A stretch of DNA of 64,000 nucleotides from Mycolicibacterium setense (GTDB lineage: Bacteria > Actinomycetota > Actinomycetes > Mycobacteriales > Mycobacteriaceae): positions 830,024 to 894,023 of the forward strand of contig NZ_JTJW01000005.1 in NCBI RefSeq assembly GCF_000805385.1. The letters are read 5' to 3'. The notes under the pieces were generated by a model. The model was not told where the DNA came from. It saw nothing but the letters and a program-made list of their open reading frames with translations, and searched no databases. The translations under genes and the position numbers were made by a program. This document shows, piece by piece, positions 1 to 8,952 of the stretch (position 1 is the first letter of the stretch; every line of letters begins with the position of its first letter).

Positions 1-9
1 ATCGGCGCC

Positions 10-912
10 TCAGCCCAGGATCCGGTCCCCGGCGCGCAGCAGGGCGCTGGGAAGTTCGTGGCCCACCGCGTCTTGTGCGACTCGGGCGGCGTCGATGGCG
101 GCGGACAGGTCGACATCGACGGCGATGTCGCTGTCGCGCAACATGTAGACGAGGTCCTCGGTGGCGATGTTGCCGCTGGCTCCCGGGGCGAACGGGCAGC
201 CGCCCAACCCGCCGACCGACGCGTCCAGCCGGGTCACACCGGCGTGAACGGCCGCCCACGCACTGGCCAGGCCCGCGCCGCGGGTGTTGTGGAAGTGGGC
301 GCCCAGCGGCAGGTCCCCGATCAGCGGCCGGACCTTCGCGACCAATGTGCTGACCCGGCGCGGGGTGGTAGTGCCGATGGTGTCGGCGATCGCCAGCCGG
401 CTCACTCCGAAACCGACGGCAGCCGAAGCGATGTCGAGCACCCGCTGCGGCTCGGTCGGTCCGTCGAACGGGCAGTCCCACGCGGTGGCGATGATGACCT
501 CCACCGAAGTGTCGCTGTCGGCCGCGATGGCCACGATGTCGGCGATCTGCGCGGTCGCCTCAGCCGAGGTGCGGCCGACGTTGGCTTCAGAATGGGCATC
601 CGATGCGGACACCACGTACTCGATCGAGCGCAGCCCGGCGGCGATGGCGCGTTTGGCGCCGTTCGGGCTGGCCACCAATGCGGAGAACTCGACTTCCGGG
701 AACCGGTGCAATTCCTCCGCGAGTTCGGCCGCGTCGGCCAGGGCCGGCACTTTCGAGGGGGAGACGAACGCCGTCGCCTCCACCTCCCGCACCCCGGTGG
801 CGACGATCGCCTCCAGGATCGCGACCTTGGCGGACAACGGAATCGGTGCCTCGATCTGCAGGCCGTCGCGCAGGCACACCTCGCGAATGTCGACCTTGGT
901 GGGCAGGTTCAT
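10..912 (-). CDS. hydroxymethylglutaryl-CoA lyase family protein
   Basis: 300-residue TIM-barrel lyase of the HMGL-like family, which cleaves 3-hydroxy-3-methylglutaryl-CoA (or a related 3-hydroxyacyl-CoA) to acetyl-CoA and a keto acid. Near the N-terminus is REVCLRDGLQ (residues 10-19; Asp16 and Arg15 are the usual metal/substrate residues). The metal-binding His pair is in HFHN (206-209), and the catalytic Cys lies in GGLGGCPFAPG (Cys239). The ATG at 912 was chosen because the family begins just before this motif and because it follows the CoA-transferase stop by one base (TGA-G-ATG). Last gene of a four-gene leftward operon. The CoA-transferase next door suggests its substrate is made in situ, so leucine-type and other branched acyl-CoA substrates are both possible. 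Confidence 0.85.
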   Translation of the reverse strand: MNLPTKVDIREVCLRDGLQIEAPIPLSAKVAILEAIVATGVREVEATAFVSPSKVPALADAAELAEELHRFPEVEFSALVASPNGAKRAIAAGLRSIEYVVSASDAHSEANVGRTSAEATAQIADIVAIAADSDTSVEVIIATAWDCPFDGPTEPQRVLDIASAAVGFGVSRLAIADTIGTTTPRRVSTLVAKVRPLIGDLPLGAHFHNTRGAGLASAWAAVHAGVTRLDASVGGLGGCPFAPGASGNIATEDLVYMLRDSDIAVDVDLSAAIDAARVAQDAVGHELPSALLRAGDRILG

Positions 913-913
913 C

Positions 914-2116
914 TCACAGCACCCCCTCCGAACGTAGGGTTTCCAGGTCTTGTGCACTGCGCCCCAGTAGGCCGCCGTACACCTCGTCGTTGTGCTGGCC
1001 GGGGCGTGCCGAACCGGCGTTGCGGATGGTGCCGGGTGACTCGGAGAGCACCGGGACGACGCCTGGACCCTTTACCGTCCGCCCGATCCGCTCGTCGAAG
1101 TGGTCGGCGATCATGCCGCGAGCCTGCAACTGTGGGTCCTGCACCACCTCGGCCACGGTGTTGATCGGCCCGCTGATCACCCCGGCCTGCGACAGGGTCT
1201 CGATGATCTCGTCAGGCTGCCGCGCGGCGGCCCAATCACCGATGATCTTGTCCAGTTCGTCCTGATTACGGCCGCGGGCAACGTGATTGGCGAAGCGATC
1301 GTCGGTCGCCAGGTCCGGGTTGCCCATCGCCGCACACAGCCTGCGGAACACGGTGTCCTGGTTGGCCGCGATCACCACCCAGCTGCCGTTGGCGCTCTGG
1401 TAGATGTTCGACGGCGCGATGCCTTCCAGCCGCGTGCCGGACGGACCGCGCACCACGCCGCCGACGTCGTAGTCGGGGATGGTGGATTCCTGTATGGCCA
1501 GACAACTTTCGGTCAATGCGGTGTCGACGATCTGGCCCTCACCGGTGACCGTGCGCCGGTACAGGGCCGCCAGGGCGCCCTGGACGGCGAACATGCCGGC
1601 CAGGCTGTCGCCCAGGGACAGGGCCAGCCGCGGCGGGGGACCGCCGGGGAACCCGTTCATGTGCCGCAGACCGCTGGAGGCCTCGGCCACCGAGGCGTAG
1701 CCGGCCTTGCCTGCGTCGGGTCCGGTCTGCCCGTACCCGGACACTCGCACCAGGATGATGCCCTTGTTGCGCTCGCGCAGAACGTCGTAACCCAGATCCC
1801 ACTTCTCCAGGGTGCCCGGGCGGAAGTTCTCCACGATGATGTCGGACCGCTCCACCAGCTCGAGGAACATCTCGCGGCCCTTGGCGGTCCGCAGGTCCAG
1901 GGTGACGGCCTTTTTGTTGCGGGCGTGCACGGTCCAGAAGAAGTGGTGCCCGTCGAGTTCGGCCTGCCCCCAGGTGCGCAATGGATCGGGGGTGGCCGGC
2001 AACTCGATCTTGATGACTTCGGCGCCCATGTCACCCAGCAGCCGGCCCGCGAACGGTCCGGAGATCAGGGTGCCGAGCTCGATCACCCTGATACCGTCCA
2101 AAGCTCCCGAGGTCAC
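914..2116 (-). CDS. class III (CaiB/BaiF family) CoA-transferase
   Basis: 400 residues with the typical N-terminus (LDGIRVIELGTLISGPFAGR, then LGDMGAEVIKIE) and the NKKAVTLDLR block of family III CoA-transferases, which move CoA between carboxylic acids. The GTG at 2116 is taken as start because it forms a GTGA overlap with the stop of the upstream hydrolase and leaves the conserved N-terminus six residues in. In the segment where characterised members carry the acyl-accepting Asp (G-[FY]-D-x-[IV]), this protein reads GYASVAEA, so that Asp appears to be Ala. Other family members may share this variant, so loss of activity is not implied. The donor and acceptor cannot be read from sequence; the adjacent HMG-CoA lyase suggests it activates a lyase substrate. 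Confidence 0.85.
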   Translation of the reverse strand: MTSGALDGIRVIELGTLISGPFAGRLLGDMGAEVIKIELPATPDPLRTWGQAELDGHHFFWTVHARNKKAVTLDLRTAKGREMFLELVERSDIIVENFRPGTLEKWDLGYDVLRERNKGIILVRVSGYGQTGPDAGKAGYASVAEASSGLRHMNGFPGGPPPRLALSLGDSLAGMFAVQGALAALYRRTVTGEGQIVDTALTESCLAIQESTIPDYDVGGVVRGPSGTRLEGIAPSNIYQSANGSWVVIAANQDTVFRRLCAAMGNPDLATDDRFANHVARGRNQDELDKIIGDWAAARQPDEIIETLSQAGVISGPINTVAEVVQDPQLQARGMIADHFDERIGRTVKGPGVVPVLSESPGTIRNAGSARPGQHNDEVYGGLLGRSAQDLETLRSEGVL

Positions 2117-3339
2117 TGTGCCGATTCCCGGGTCGCTGCGCTCCTGCCCTCCGCTGAAAATCCGTGGCGGTGCAGCCAATCCGTGCAGATCCCGACGGCT
2201 TGGCGCAGTGTGCCGCGTTGGTCGGGGCCCGAATAGTAGTGATTGGCGCCAGGGATCTCGTGCATCTCTTTGTCAGGATGGCCGATCGCCTCGTACAGCC
2301 GACGGGTGTGGCTGGGCGTGCAGGCGTCGTCGGCCAAGTTGCCGATCACCAGGGCGGGCACCGCGATATCGGGCCCGGCCTTGACCGCGTCGCCGTTGGC
2401 GTCGTCGTAGCTCCACTGCGACAGCCAGCTGCGCAAGGTGCAGAATCTGGCCAGGCCGACCGGGCTCATGTTGACCACCTGCGGGTCGCCCAGATAGCAG
2501 GTGCCGGGCGTGCGTTCGTTGGAATCGACGCTCGGGTCGAGCCAGCGCGGGTCGGCCATGGTGCCGTGCACGACGAACGCGTACTCGTCGTCGGGACGTC
2601 CGCTTGCCTTGAGTTCCGCCAGTTTCTCTTTGACCCACTTGGTGATTCGCCGATTCCGCGCGATCTGGGCCTGGTGGTACCGCTCCAGGAACTCGGGGGT
2701 GTAGGGCGGCTGGTTCGGGTTGTCGGGGTTGTAGAGGTCGAGCTCCGGGTCCCGCTTCGATGGATCGTTCTCGTCCAGGATGGAGGCGTCCATCCACTCG
2801 GTCATGGTGCCGTGCCTGCTGATGTGCGCGGCCAGCAACATGATTCCGTCTGCCGGGATCAGGCCGAGCTTGGTGAGGTCGGGACCGTCACCGGACGGGC
2901 TGGCGGTCACCGTCGGCTTCTGCGCCTGCTGTTGGTAGAACACCGACAGGGATCCGCCGCCGCTCCATCCGGCCAACACCACCTTGTCGTAGCCCAGGCG
3001 GTTCTTGGCGTCCTTGATGCACTCGCCGAGGTCCTCGACCACCTTTTCCATGAGCAGCGCCGAGTCCGTGCCGCGGAACCTGCTGTTGCAGTAGATGACA
3101 TGGTGCCCGGCCCGGGCCAGCGCATTGATCATCGGTAGGTACGCGCCGCCACCGATCGGGTGCATGAACACCAGGACGGTATCTGAGGGCTTCGATTTGG
3201 GCCGCAACAGGTAGCTCTCCAGCACGACCAGCTCGGCGACGCCGCCGTAGACGTCGCGGACCGACGAGTTGTTCTGGTAGGCAACCAGATACGGGATCCG
3301 GTCGTACTCGTGCTTCACAGGTGCTTCGGTGGTTGTCAT
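2113..3339 (-). CDS. alpha/beta hydrolase, CoA-transferase-linked
   Basis: 408-residue alpha/beta-hydrolase fold protein. An oxyanion-type HPIGGG follows strand 3 (about residues 60-65), the nucleophile elbow is GWSGGG with Ser126, and the C-terminal region has an acidic segment (NLADDACTPSHT) and a likely catalytic His in PGANHYYSG. No signal peptide is visible, so it is probably cytoplasmic. Start ATG at 3339 lies 2 nt after the dioxygenase stop; its stop overlaps the CoA-transferase GTG by 4 nt, so the three are probably translationally coupled. It could hydrolyse a ring-cleavage product or an ester/lactone intermediate. The exact substrate is unknown. Confidence 0.75.
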   Translation of the reverse strand: MTTTEAPVKHEYDRIPYLVAYQNNSSVRDVYGGVAELVVLESYLLRPKSKPSDTVLVFMHPIGGGAYLPMINALARAGHHVIYCNSRFRGTDSALLMEKVVEDLGECIKDAKNRLGYDKVVLAGWSGGGSLSVFYQQQAQKPTVTASPSGDGPDLTKLGLIPADGIMLLAAHISRHGTMTEWMDASILDENDPSKRDPELDLYNPDNPNQPPYTPEFLERYHQAQIARNRRITKWVKEKLAELKASGRPDDEYAFVVHGTMADPRWLDPSVDSNERTPGTCYLGDPQVVNMSPVGLARFCTLRSWLSQWSYDDANGDAVKAGPDIAVPALVIGNLADDACTPSHTRRLYEAIGHPDKEMHEIPGANHYYSGPDQRGTLRQAVGICTDWLHRHGFSAEGRSAATRESAQ

Positions 3340-3341
3340 CG

Positions 3342-4454
3342 CTAGTGTTGCCCCAGATCGTTGGCGAGGATTTCGGCGGACGGAACGAGACGACGACGGG
3401 TGTCGATCGCGATCACCGACCAGTCGACCCGGTCGTAGTCGTCGAACTTGCGGCGGGCGCGTTCCCGTGCCTTCTCCGGGGCCCCGTGGTGAACACCCTG
3501 TGGTGCATGGGAAATCAGGCCGGGCGGCATCGGGATGCCGTACAACGTGCCGCCGTGGAAGAAGGCGATCTCGTCGTAGTCGACGTTGCGGTGATACCAC
3601 GGGGTGCGCTCGGTGCCCGGCACGCTCTCGGCCGGCTTGGGCAGGAAGTTCATCACGTACACCCCGGTGGCCTGCATGAAGAGGTGCACCGTCGGCGGTA
3701 GGTGCACGCTCTCGGAGGTGATGACGGTGTAGTCCTCGATGTTGAAGGTGAACGGGAAGTTGTCGCCCCGCCAGCCTTCCACGTCCAAGGGATTGTGTTG
3801 GTAGATGAGAGAGGTCGTCCCAACTCCATCGATCGGGGAATGGATCAGCCGCACTTCGTACTCGTCCCGGCCGTCGTCGTCGATCGGCTGGGGCTCGGGA
3901 ATGGTGACCTGCGCGGGATCGAACGGGAAGTGGCGGCCCAGGGTGCCCGCCGGCGGGACCCGGAAATCGTCGGTGGCCTGGATCATTAACCAGGTGCATT
4001 CGGTCTCGGGCACGTGGCGCCAGGTGCAGGCCTTCGGGATGTAGACCCAGTCGCCCTCGCGGTAGCGCAGTGGACCGAACTCGGTCTCCAGCAGGCCCGA
4101 ACCCTTGTGCACGAACAGCAACAGGTCGCCGTCGACGTAGCGGACGAAGAACGGCATCTCCTCGGTGCGCCGGCTCAGCAGGACCTGGCAATCGGCGTTG
4201 GAGAACATCAGCAGCGGGCCGCCGTGGGCGTCGGTGGCGTCGCTGGGCTTGAGCTCGCTGGACAACACGTCGGTGGGGCGCAGGGGTCCGACGGTGCGGT
4301 AGGCGGTCGGATCATTGCGCCGGTACATGTTCGCGGTGCGGCCGACGAACCCGCCGCGGCCCAGCTCATCGTCCTTGAGGCCCCCAATGGCGCTGAGGTC
4401 GGCATGCACCCGTTTCGGGGTCTTGCCTTTACGCAGGTGAACGAAGGATTCCAT
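3342..4454 (-). CDS. homogentisate 1,2-dioxygenase-like cupin protein
   Basis: 370 residues resembling bacterial homogentisate dioxygenase (HmgA), a non-heme Fe(II) cupin that opens the homogentisate ring. The recognisable C-terminal block has WYHRNVDYDEIAFFHGG followed by SHAPQGVHHGAPE, corresponding to the family's His/Glu iron-ligand region. It is somewhat shorter than the roughly 430 residues usual for HmgA, so it may belong to the actinobacterial branch or act on a related diphenol. The ATG at 4454 was chosen by the family start; the open frame continues upstream without similarity. First gene of the operon with a hydrolase, CoA-transferase and HMG-CoA lyase. No maleylacetoacetate isomerase or fumarylacetoacetase is adjacent, so the usual homogentisate pathway is not complete here. 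Confidence 0.75.
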   Translation of the reverse strand: MESFVHLRKGKTPKRVHADLSAIGGLKDDELGRGGFVGRTANMYRRNDPTAYRTVGPLRPTDVLSSELKPSDATDAHGGPLLMFSNADCQVLLSRRTEEMPFFVRYVDGDLLLFVHKGSGLLETEFGPLRYREGDWVYIPKACTWRHVPETECTWLMIQATDDFRVPPAGTLGRHFPFDPAQVTIPEPQPIDDDGRDEYEVRLIHSPIDGVGTTSLIYQHNPLDVEGWRGDNFPFTFNIEDYTVITSESVHLPPTVHLFMQATGVYVMNFLPKPAESVPGTERTPWYHRNVDYDEIAFFHGGTLYGIPMPPGLISHAPQGVHHGAPEKARERARRKFDDYDRVDWSVIAIDTRRRLVPSAEILANDLGQH

Positions 4455-4486
4455 GCTCGACTCCTGAAGGGTGCGGGCGAAAACTG

Positions 4487-4497
4487 AAAGTGACTTT
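4487..4497. promoter_or_regulatory. short inverted repeat upstream of the dioxygenase operon
   Basis: AAAGT-G-ACTTT is an 11-base perfect inverted repeat 33 nt upstream of the dioxygenase start and 133 nt from the divergent PfpI gene. Its position fits an operator for a repressor of the operon, but no regulator gene is adjacent and the repeat is short. Confidence 0.25.
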
Positions 4498-4629
4498 ACT
4501 TTTTGTTGCGGTGGGTGGCAAGGGTGTCGATCGCGTGCTCGCCCCCGTTTCGGGCGCTGCTTGTCCGGGTAGCCCCTGACGGGGCGCACGCGCCTGTAGT
4601 CGCCCGTCGGTGTCAACGAAAGGACTCGC

Positions 4630-5187
4630 ATGCGAAAGGAATTGGAAGGCCGCAGGGTCGGAATCCTTGCCGCCGACGGTGTGGAGCGCATCGAACTCGA
4701 ACAACCGCGCGCGGCCGTCGAGAACGAGGGCGGTCACGTCGAGTTGCTGTCGCTCAAGGCCGGCGAGATCCAGGCCCGCGACCACGATCTGGAACCCGCA
4801 GGCACCTTCCCCGTCGACCGCACGGTCGCCGAGGCGAAGGTCGACCAGTTCGATGCGCTGATCCTGCCCGGTGGGACCGTGAACCCCGACAAACTGAGGC
4901 TCGACAAGACCGCGGTGGCGTTCGTCCGCGATTTCGTCCGGTCGGGCAAGCCCGTCGCGGCGATCTGCCACGGGCCCTGGACGCTGGTGGAAGCCGATGT
5001 GGTGCGCGGACGCACGCTGACCAGTTATCCCAGTATTCGCACCGATCTCGGCAACGCCGGGGCCACCGTGGTGGACCGGCAGGTCTGCGTCGACGGCAAC
5101 CTGATCACCAGCCGCTCGCCGGACGATCTACCGGCGTTCTGTGAGGCCGTCACCGAAGTATTGGCGAGTACCCCGGCCCAGACTTGA
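4630..5187 (+). CDS. DJ-1/PfpI family protein (class I glutamine amidotransferase-like)
   Basis: 185-residue single-domain PfpI/YhbO-type protein; this family includes stress-related glyoxalase/deglycase and protease-like enzymes. The nucleophile elbow AAICHGPW (Cys113, His114) is intact, and the LPGGTVNPDKLR segment preceding it (about 79-90) is typical. Length matches the family (about 170-190). Start ATG 4630 is preceded by GAAAGGA-type purine-rich sequence. It is divergent from the dioxygenase operon and convergent with the monooxygenase-like gene (14-nt gap), so it is probably monocistronic. A role in protection from reactive aldehydes would suit the catabolic neighbourhood but is inference. 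Confidence 0.85.
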   Translation: MRKELEGRRVGILAADGVERIELEQPRAAVENEGGHVELLSLKAGEIQARDHDLEPAGTFPVDRTVAEAKVDQFDALILPGGTVNPDKLRLDKTAVAFVRDFVRSGKPVAAICHGPWTLVEADVVRGRTLTSYPSIRTDLGNAGATVVDRQVCVDGNLITSRSPDDLPAFCEAVTEVLASTPAQT

Positions 5188-5201
5188 GCGCGGGTCGCGC
5201 C

Positions 5202-6368
5202 TCAGATCATCGACGTTCGGGGAATCCGCATGCCCAGCGCCAGCGCACCGGCCAGCTCCCTGCTGGTGTCGTAGTCGAACACCACATGCCCGGCGAGAAC
5301 ATCGACATCGCGCTTGAACCGTTGCAGCGGGCTGGACAGGAAATGGATGCTCGCGCCGCCCGCGCCCAACAGGTCCGCGATCACCGCCTTGGATTCGCTG
5401 ACGATGTGTGCGGCCGACAGGCGGGCCTGCGCGCGCACCGGCTTGTCCACCGAGTCGCCGGCCGCCACGATGGCCTCGATCTCGCCGACGGTGTCGGCCA
5501 GCAGGGCGCGCAGGGCGCGAACCCGGACCTGAGCCCCGGCCAGGTGCGCCTGAGCGATCGGTTTGTCCTTCTGTATGACGCCTTCGTACGGCAGCACCCG
5601 TTCGCCGAGGCGCTGCGCATAGATCTCGGCGACCCGCTCGGCGCTTCCGAGGGCGGGCATCGCGGCCAGCAGGGCCAGCGCGGGCACCATCGGCCAGCGG
5701 TAGGCGGGGCTGTCATGTAGCCCGGCGCCCGGGGCGGTACCGGAGTAGATGTCGAGCACTTTCACCAGCCGGTGTTCGGGCACGAAGACATCGGTGGCGA
5801 TGGCGTCGTTGGAGCCGGTGGCCCGCATGCCGTCGGTGTGCCACACATCGGCCACGGTCACGTCAGAGATGGGCAGCAATGCCAGTGCGGGATACAGCGC
5901 ATCGTCAGGTCCGCAGAGCGCGGCGACGATGATCCAGTTCCCGTGCATGACCCCGGTGGCCCAGGACCACCTGCCGGTCAGACGGATGCCGCCGTCGGCC
6001 GGCAACCCGCGCCCGGTCGGTGCGAGCGGTGCCGGGGCCAGGAACGGCCGGCTCGCGAAGGCCTCCTCCTGGGCCTGCTCGCCGAACAGCGACAGCATCC
6101 AGTTGTGCAGAGCCAGGAAGCCGATGGTCCACGCGCTCGATGTGCAGCCATGGGCCATCCGGCGCACGGGGTCGAGGATCCGTGGGAAATCTGCCTGCTG
6201 GCCGCCGTAGCGGGCGGGTACCAGGAGTTCGGTGAACCCGGACTCGACGAGGTCGGCCACCGTCGCGTCGGGAAGGCGGCGCAGCTGTTCGGCTTCAGCG
6301 GCCCGTTCGGCCAGTCGTGAGACGAATTCGGACGTGATGACGCGGTCCGTGGCGGGGGGCGAGGTCAT
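5202..6368 (-). CDS. acyl-CoA dehydrogenase-fold flavin-dependent monooxygenase (HsaA-like)
   Basis: 388 residues with the acyl-CoA dehydrogenase fold but features of group D flavin monooxygenases (oxygenase subunits such as HsaA): the N-terminal LVPARYGGQQADFPRILDPVRRMAHGCTSSAW block, the central TGRWSWATGVMHGNWIIVAA beta-domain segment, and no C-terminal EGT catalytic Glu typical of dehydrogenases. Such enzymes hydroxylate aromatic or phenolic substrates using reduced flavin from a partner reductase. No reductase lies next to it. Transcribed from a promoter overlapping the palindrome at 6383-6398, so likely controlled by a repressor. The substrate is unknown. Convergent with the PfpI gene. 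Confidence 0.75.
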   Translation of the reverse strand: MTSPPATDRVITSEFVSRLAERAAEAEQLRRLPDATVADLVESGFTELLVPARYGGQQADFPRILDPVRRMAHGCTSSAWTIGFLALHNWMLSLFGEQAQEEAFASRPFLAPAPLAPTGRGLPADGGIRLTGRWSWATGVMHGNWIIVAALCGPDDALYPALALLPISDVTVADVWHTDGMRATGSNDAIATDVFVPEHRLVKVLDIYSGTAPGAGLHDSPAYRWPMVPALALLAAMPALGSAERVAEIYAQRLGERVLPYEGVIQKDKPIAQAHLAGAQVRVRALRALLADTVGEIEAIVAAGDSVDKPVRAQARLSAAHIVSESKAVIADLLGAGGASIHFLSSPLQRFKRDVDVLAGHVVFDYDTSRELAGALALGMRIPRTSMI

Positions 6369-6382
6369 GGCCCGAAAGCTAC

Positions 6383-6398
6383 CATACTTTTTAGTATG
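6383..6398. promoter_or_regulatory. operator-like palindrome over the promoter of the monooxygenase gene
   Basis: CATACT-TTTT-AGTATG is a perfect 6+6 inverted repeat with a 4-nt spacer, 15 nt upstream of the ATG at 6368. On the minus strand its proximal arm overlaps a -10-like TATGGT, so a protein bound here would occlude the polymerase. The geometry suits TetR or MarR family repressors. No matching regulator is in the immediate neighbourhood. Confidence 0.5.
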
Positions 6399-7820
<1,422 letters not shown>

Positions 7821-7880
7821 TCCATCCCGCTCGCCCTCTTGGCGCGAGCAGTCCCCCGCAAGCGGGCGGTACCCCAGTGA

Positions 7881-7912
7881 AACCCCCCGAATCCGGTGAG
7901 ATTCGGGGGGTT
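7881..7912. terminator. intrinsic bidirectional terminator after the antigen 85 gene
   Basis: A perfect 12-bp stem (AACCCCCCGAAT / ATTCGGGGGGTT) encloses an 8-nt loop and is followed by TTTTG on the + strand; on the minus strand the stem ends in its own A/T bases. It sits between the antigen 85 gene and the convergent MDR gene and can serve both. Confidence 0.85.
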
Positions 7913-7925
7913 TTGCGTCTGTTGG

Positions 7926-8923
7926 TCGGAAGCCGCCGGCCACTTTGACCACAGCACGTCCGGAGTAGCGGCCCGCACGGACCTCGTCGAGCACCGCGAC
8001 GACGTCCTTGACGTCGACTTCGTGAGTGACGTCGTCGAGATGGCGGGGTTTGAGTGGACCGCCCAGCTGGGCCCACAGGTCGCGCCGCGGCTCGATGGGC
8101 AGCTGCACCGAATCGATGCCCAACAGCGACACACCGCGCAGGATGAACGGCATCACCGTGGTGTTGAGGGCCGCGCCACCGGTCAGTCCGCTGGCCGCCA
8201 CCGCACCGCCGTACTCCAGGGTGCTCAGCACATCGGCCAGCGTGGCGCCGCCGACGCAGTCCACCGCCGCGGCCCATCGGGTTCGTCCCAGGGGGCGAGG
8301 CTTGGCGTCGGGGTCGGCCGGGAGCCGGCCGATCACCTCTGCTGCGCCCAGCGCTCTCAGTTGATCGGCGTGATCGGCCTTTCCGGTCGATGCCACCACG
8401 TGGTAGCCGGCGGCCGCCAGCAGATCCACGCTGACCGACCCGACACCACCGGTCGCGCCGGTCACCACGACCGGGCCATCCTGCGGGCCGATGCCGTGAC
8501 GGGTGAGGGCCTGCACGCTCATCGCGGCGGTGAACCCGGCGGTGCCGATCGCCGCGCCCTCGCGCGGACTCAGCGGGCCCAGTGCGACCACCTGGTCGGC
8601 GGGCAGCCGCGCGTATTCGGCGTAGCCGCCGTGATGGCCGGTGCCGATCTGATAGCCGTGGGCCAGCACCGCGTCACCCGGCGAGAAATCCGGCGAATCC
8701 GATGTCACCACCTCGCCGGTCAGGTCGATGCCGGGAACGATCGGATAATCGCGCACCACACCGCCTTTGGGTGTCGGCGCCAGTGCATCCTTGAAGTTGA
8801 CGCTGGAATACAGCACCGGATGGTGACCTCGCCGGGCGGCAGCTCGGATGCCTGCAGTGTCTCGACCGCGGCGACGATGCTGTCGCCGTCGGTGCGTGCC
8901 ACGAGTGCTTGAAAGGTGTCCAT
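7926..8923 (-). pseudogene. frameshifted MDR oxidoreductase (YhdH / acrylyl-CoA reductase type)
   Basis: The N-terminus (from ATG 8923: MDTFQALVARTDGD... ending GEVTIR) and the remainder (from LYSSVNFKDALAP onward) are in different frames; they join at about 8816-8819, where one extra G (CGGGTG instead of CGGTG) would restore an uninterrupted protein of about 332 residues, the normal length for YhdH-type zinc-free medium-chain reductases. The Rossmann motif VTGATGGVGSVSVDLL is intact in the second part. At the 3' end the family ends near VVKVAGGF (codon at 7929), but the next codon is CGA rather than a stop and the frame stays open through the terminator. Either a decaying gene or two sequence errors. 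It follows fadE23, the place where M. tuberculosis has a quinone-oxidoreductase-like gene (fadB4). Confidence 0.7.
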
Positions 8924-8952
8924 GCGGCCACCCTATTGGCCGCGGGGGAGGG

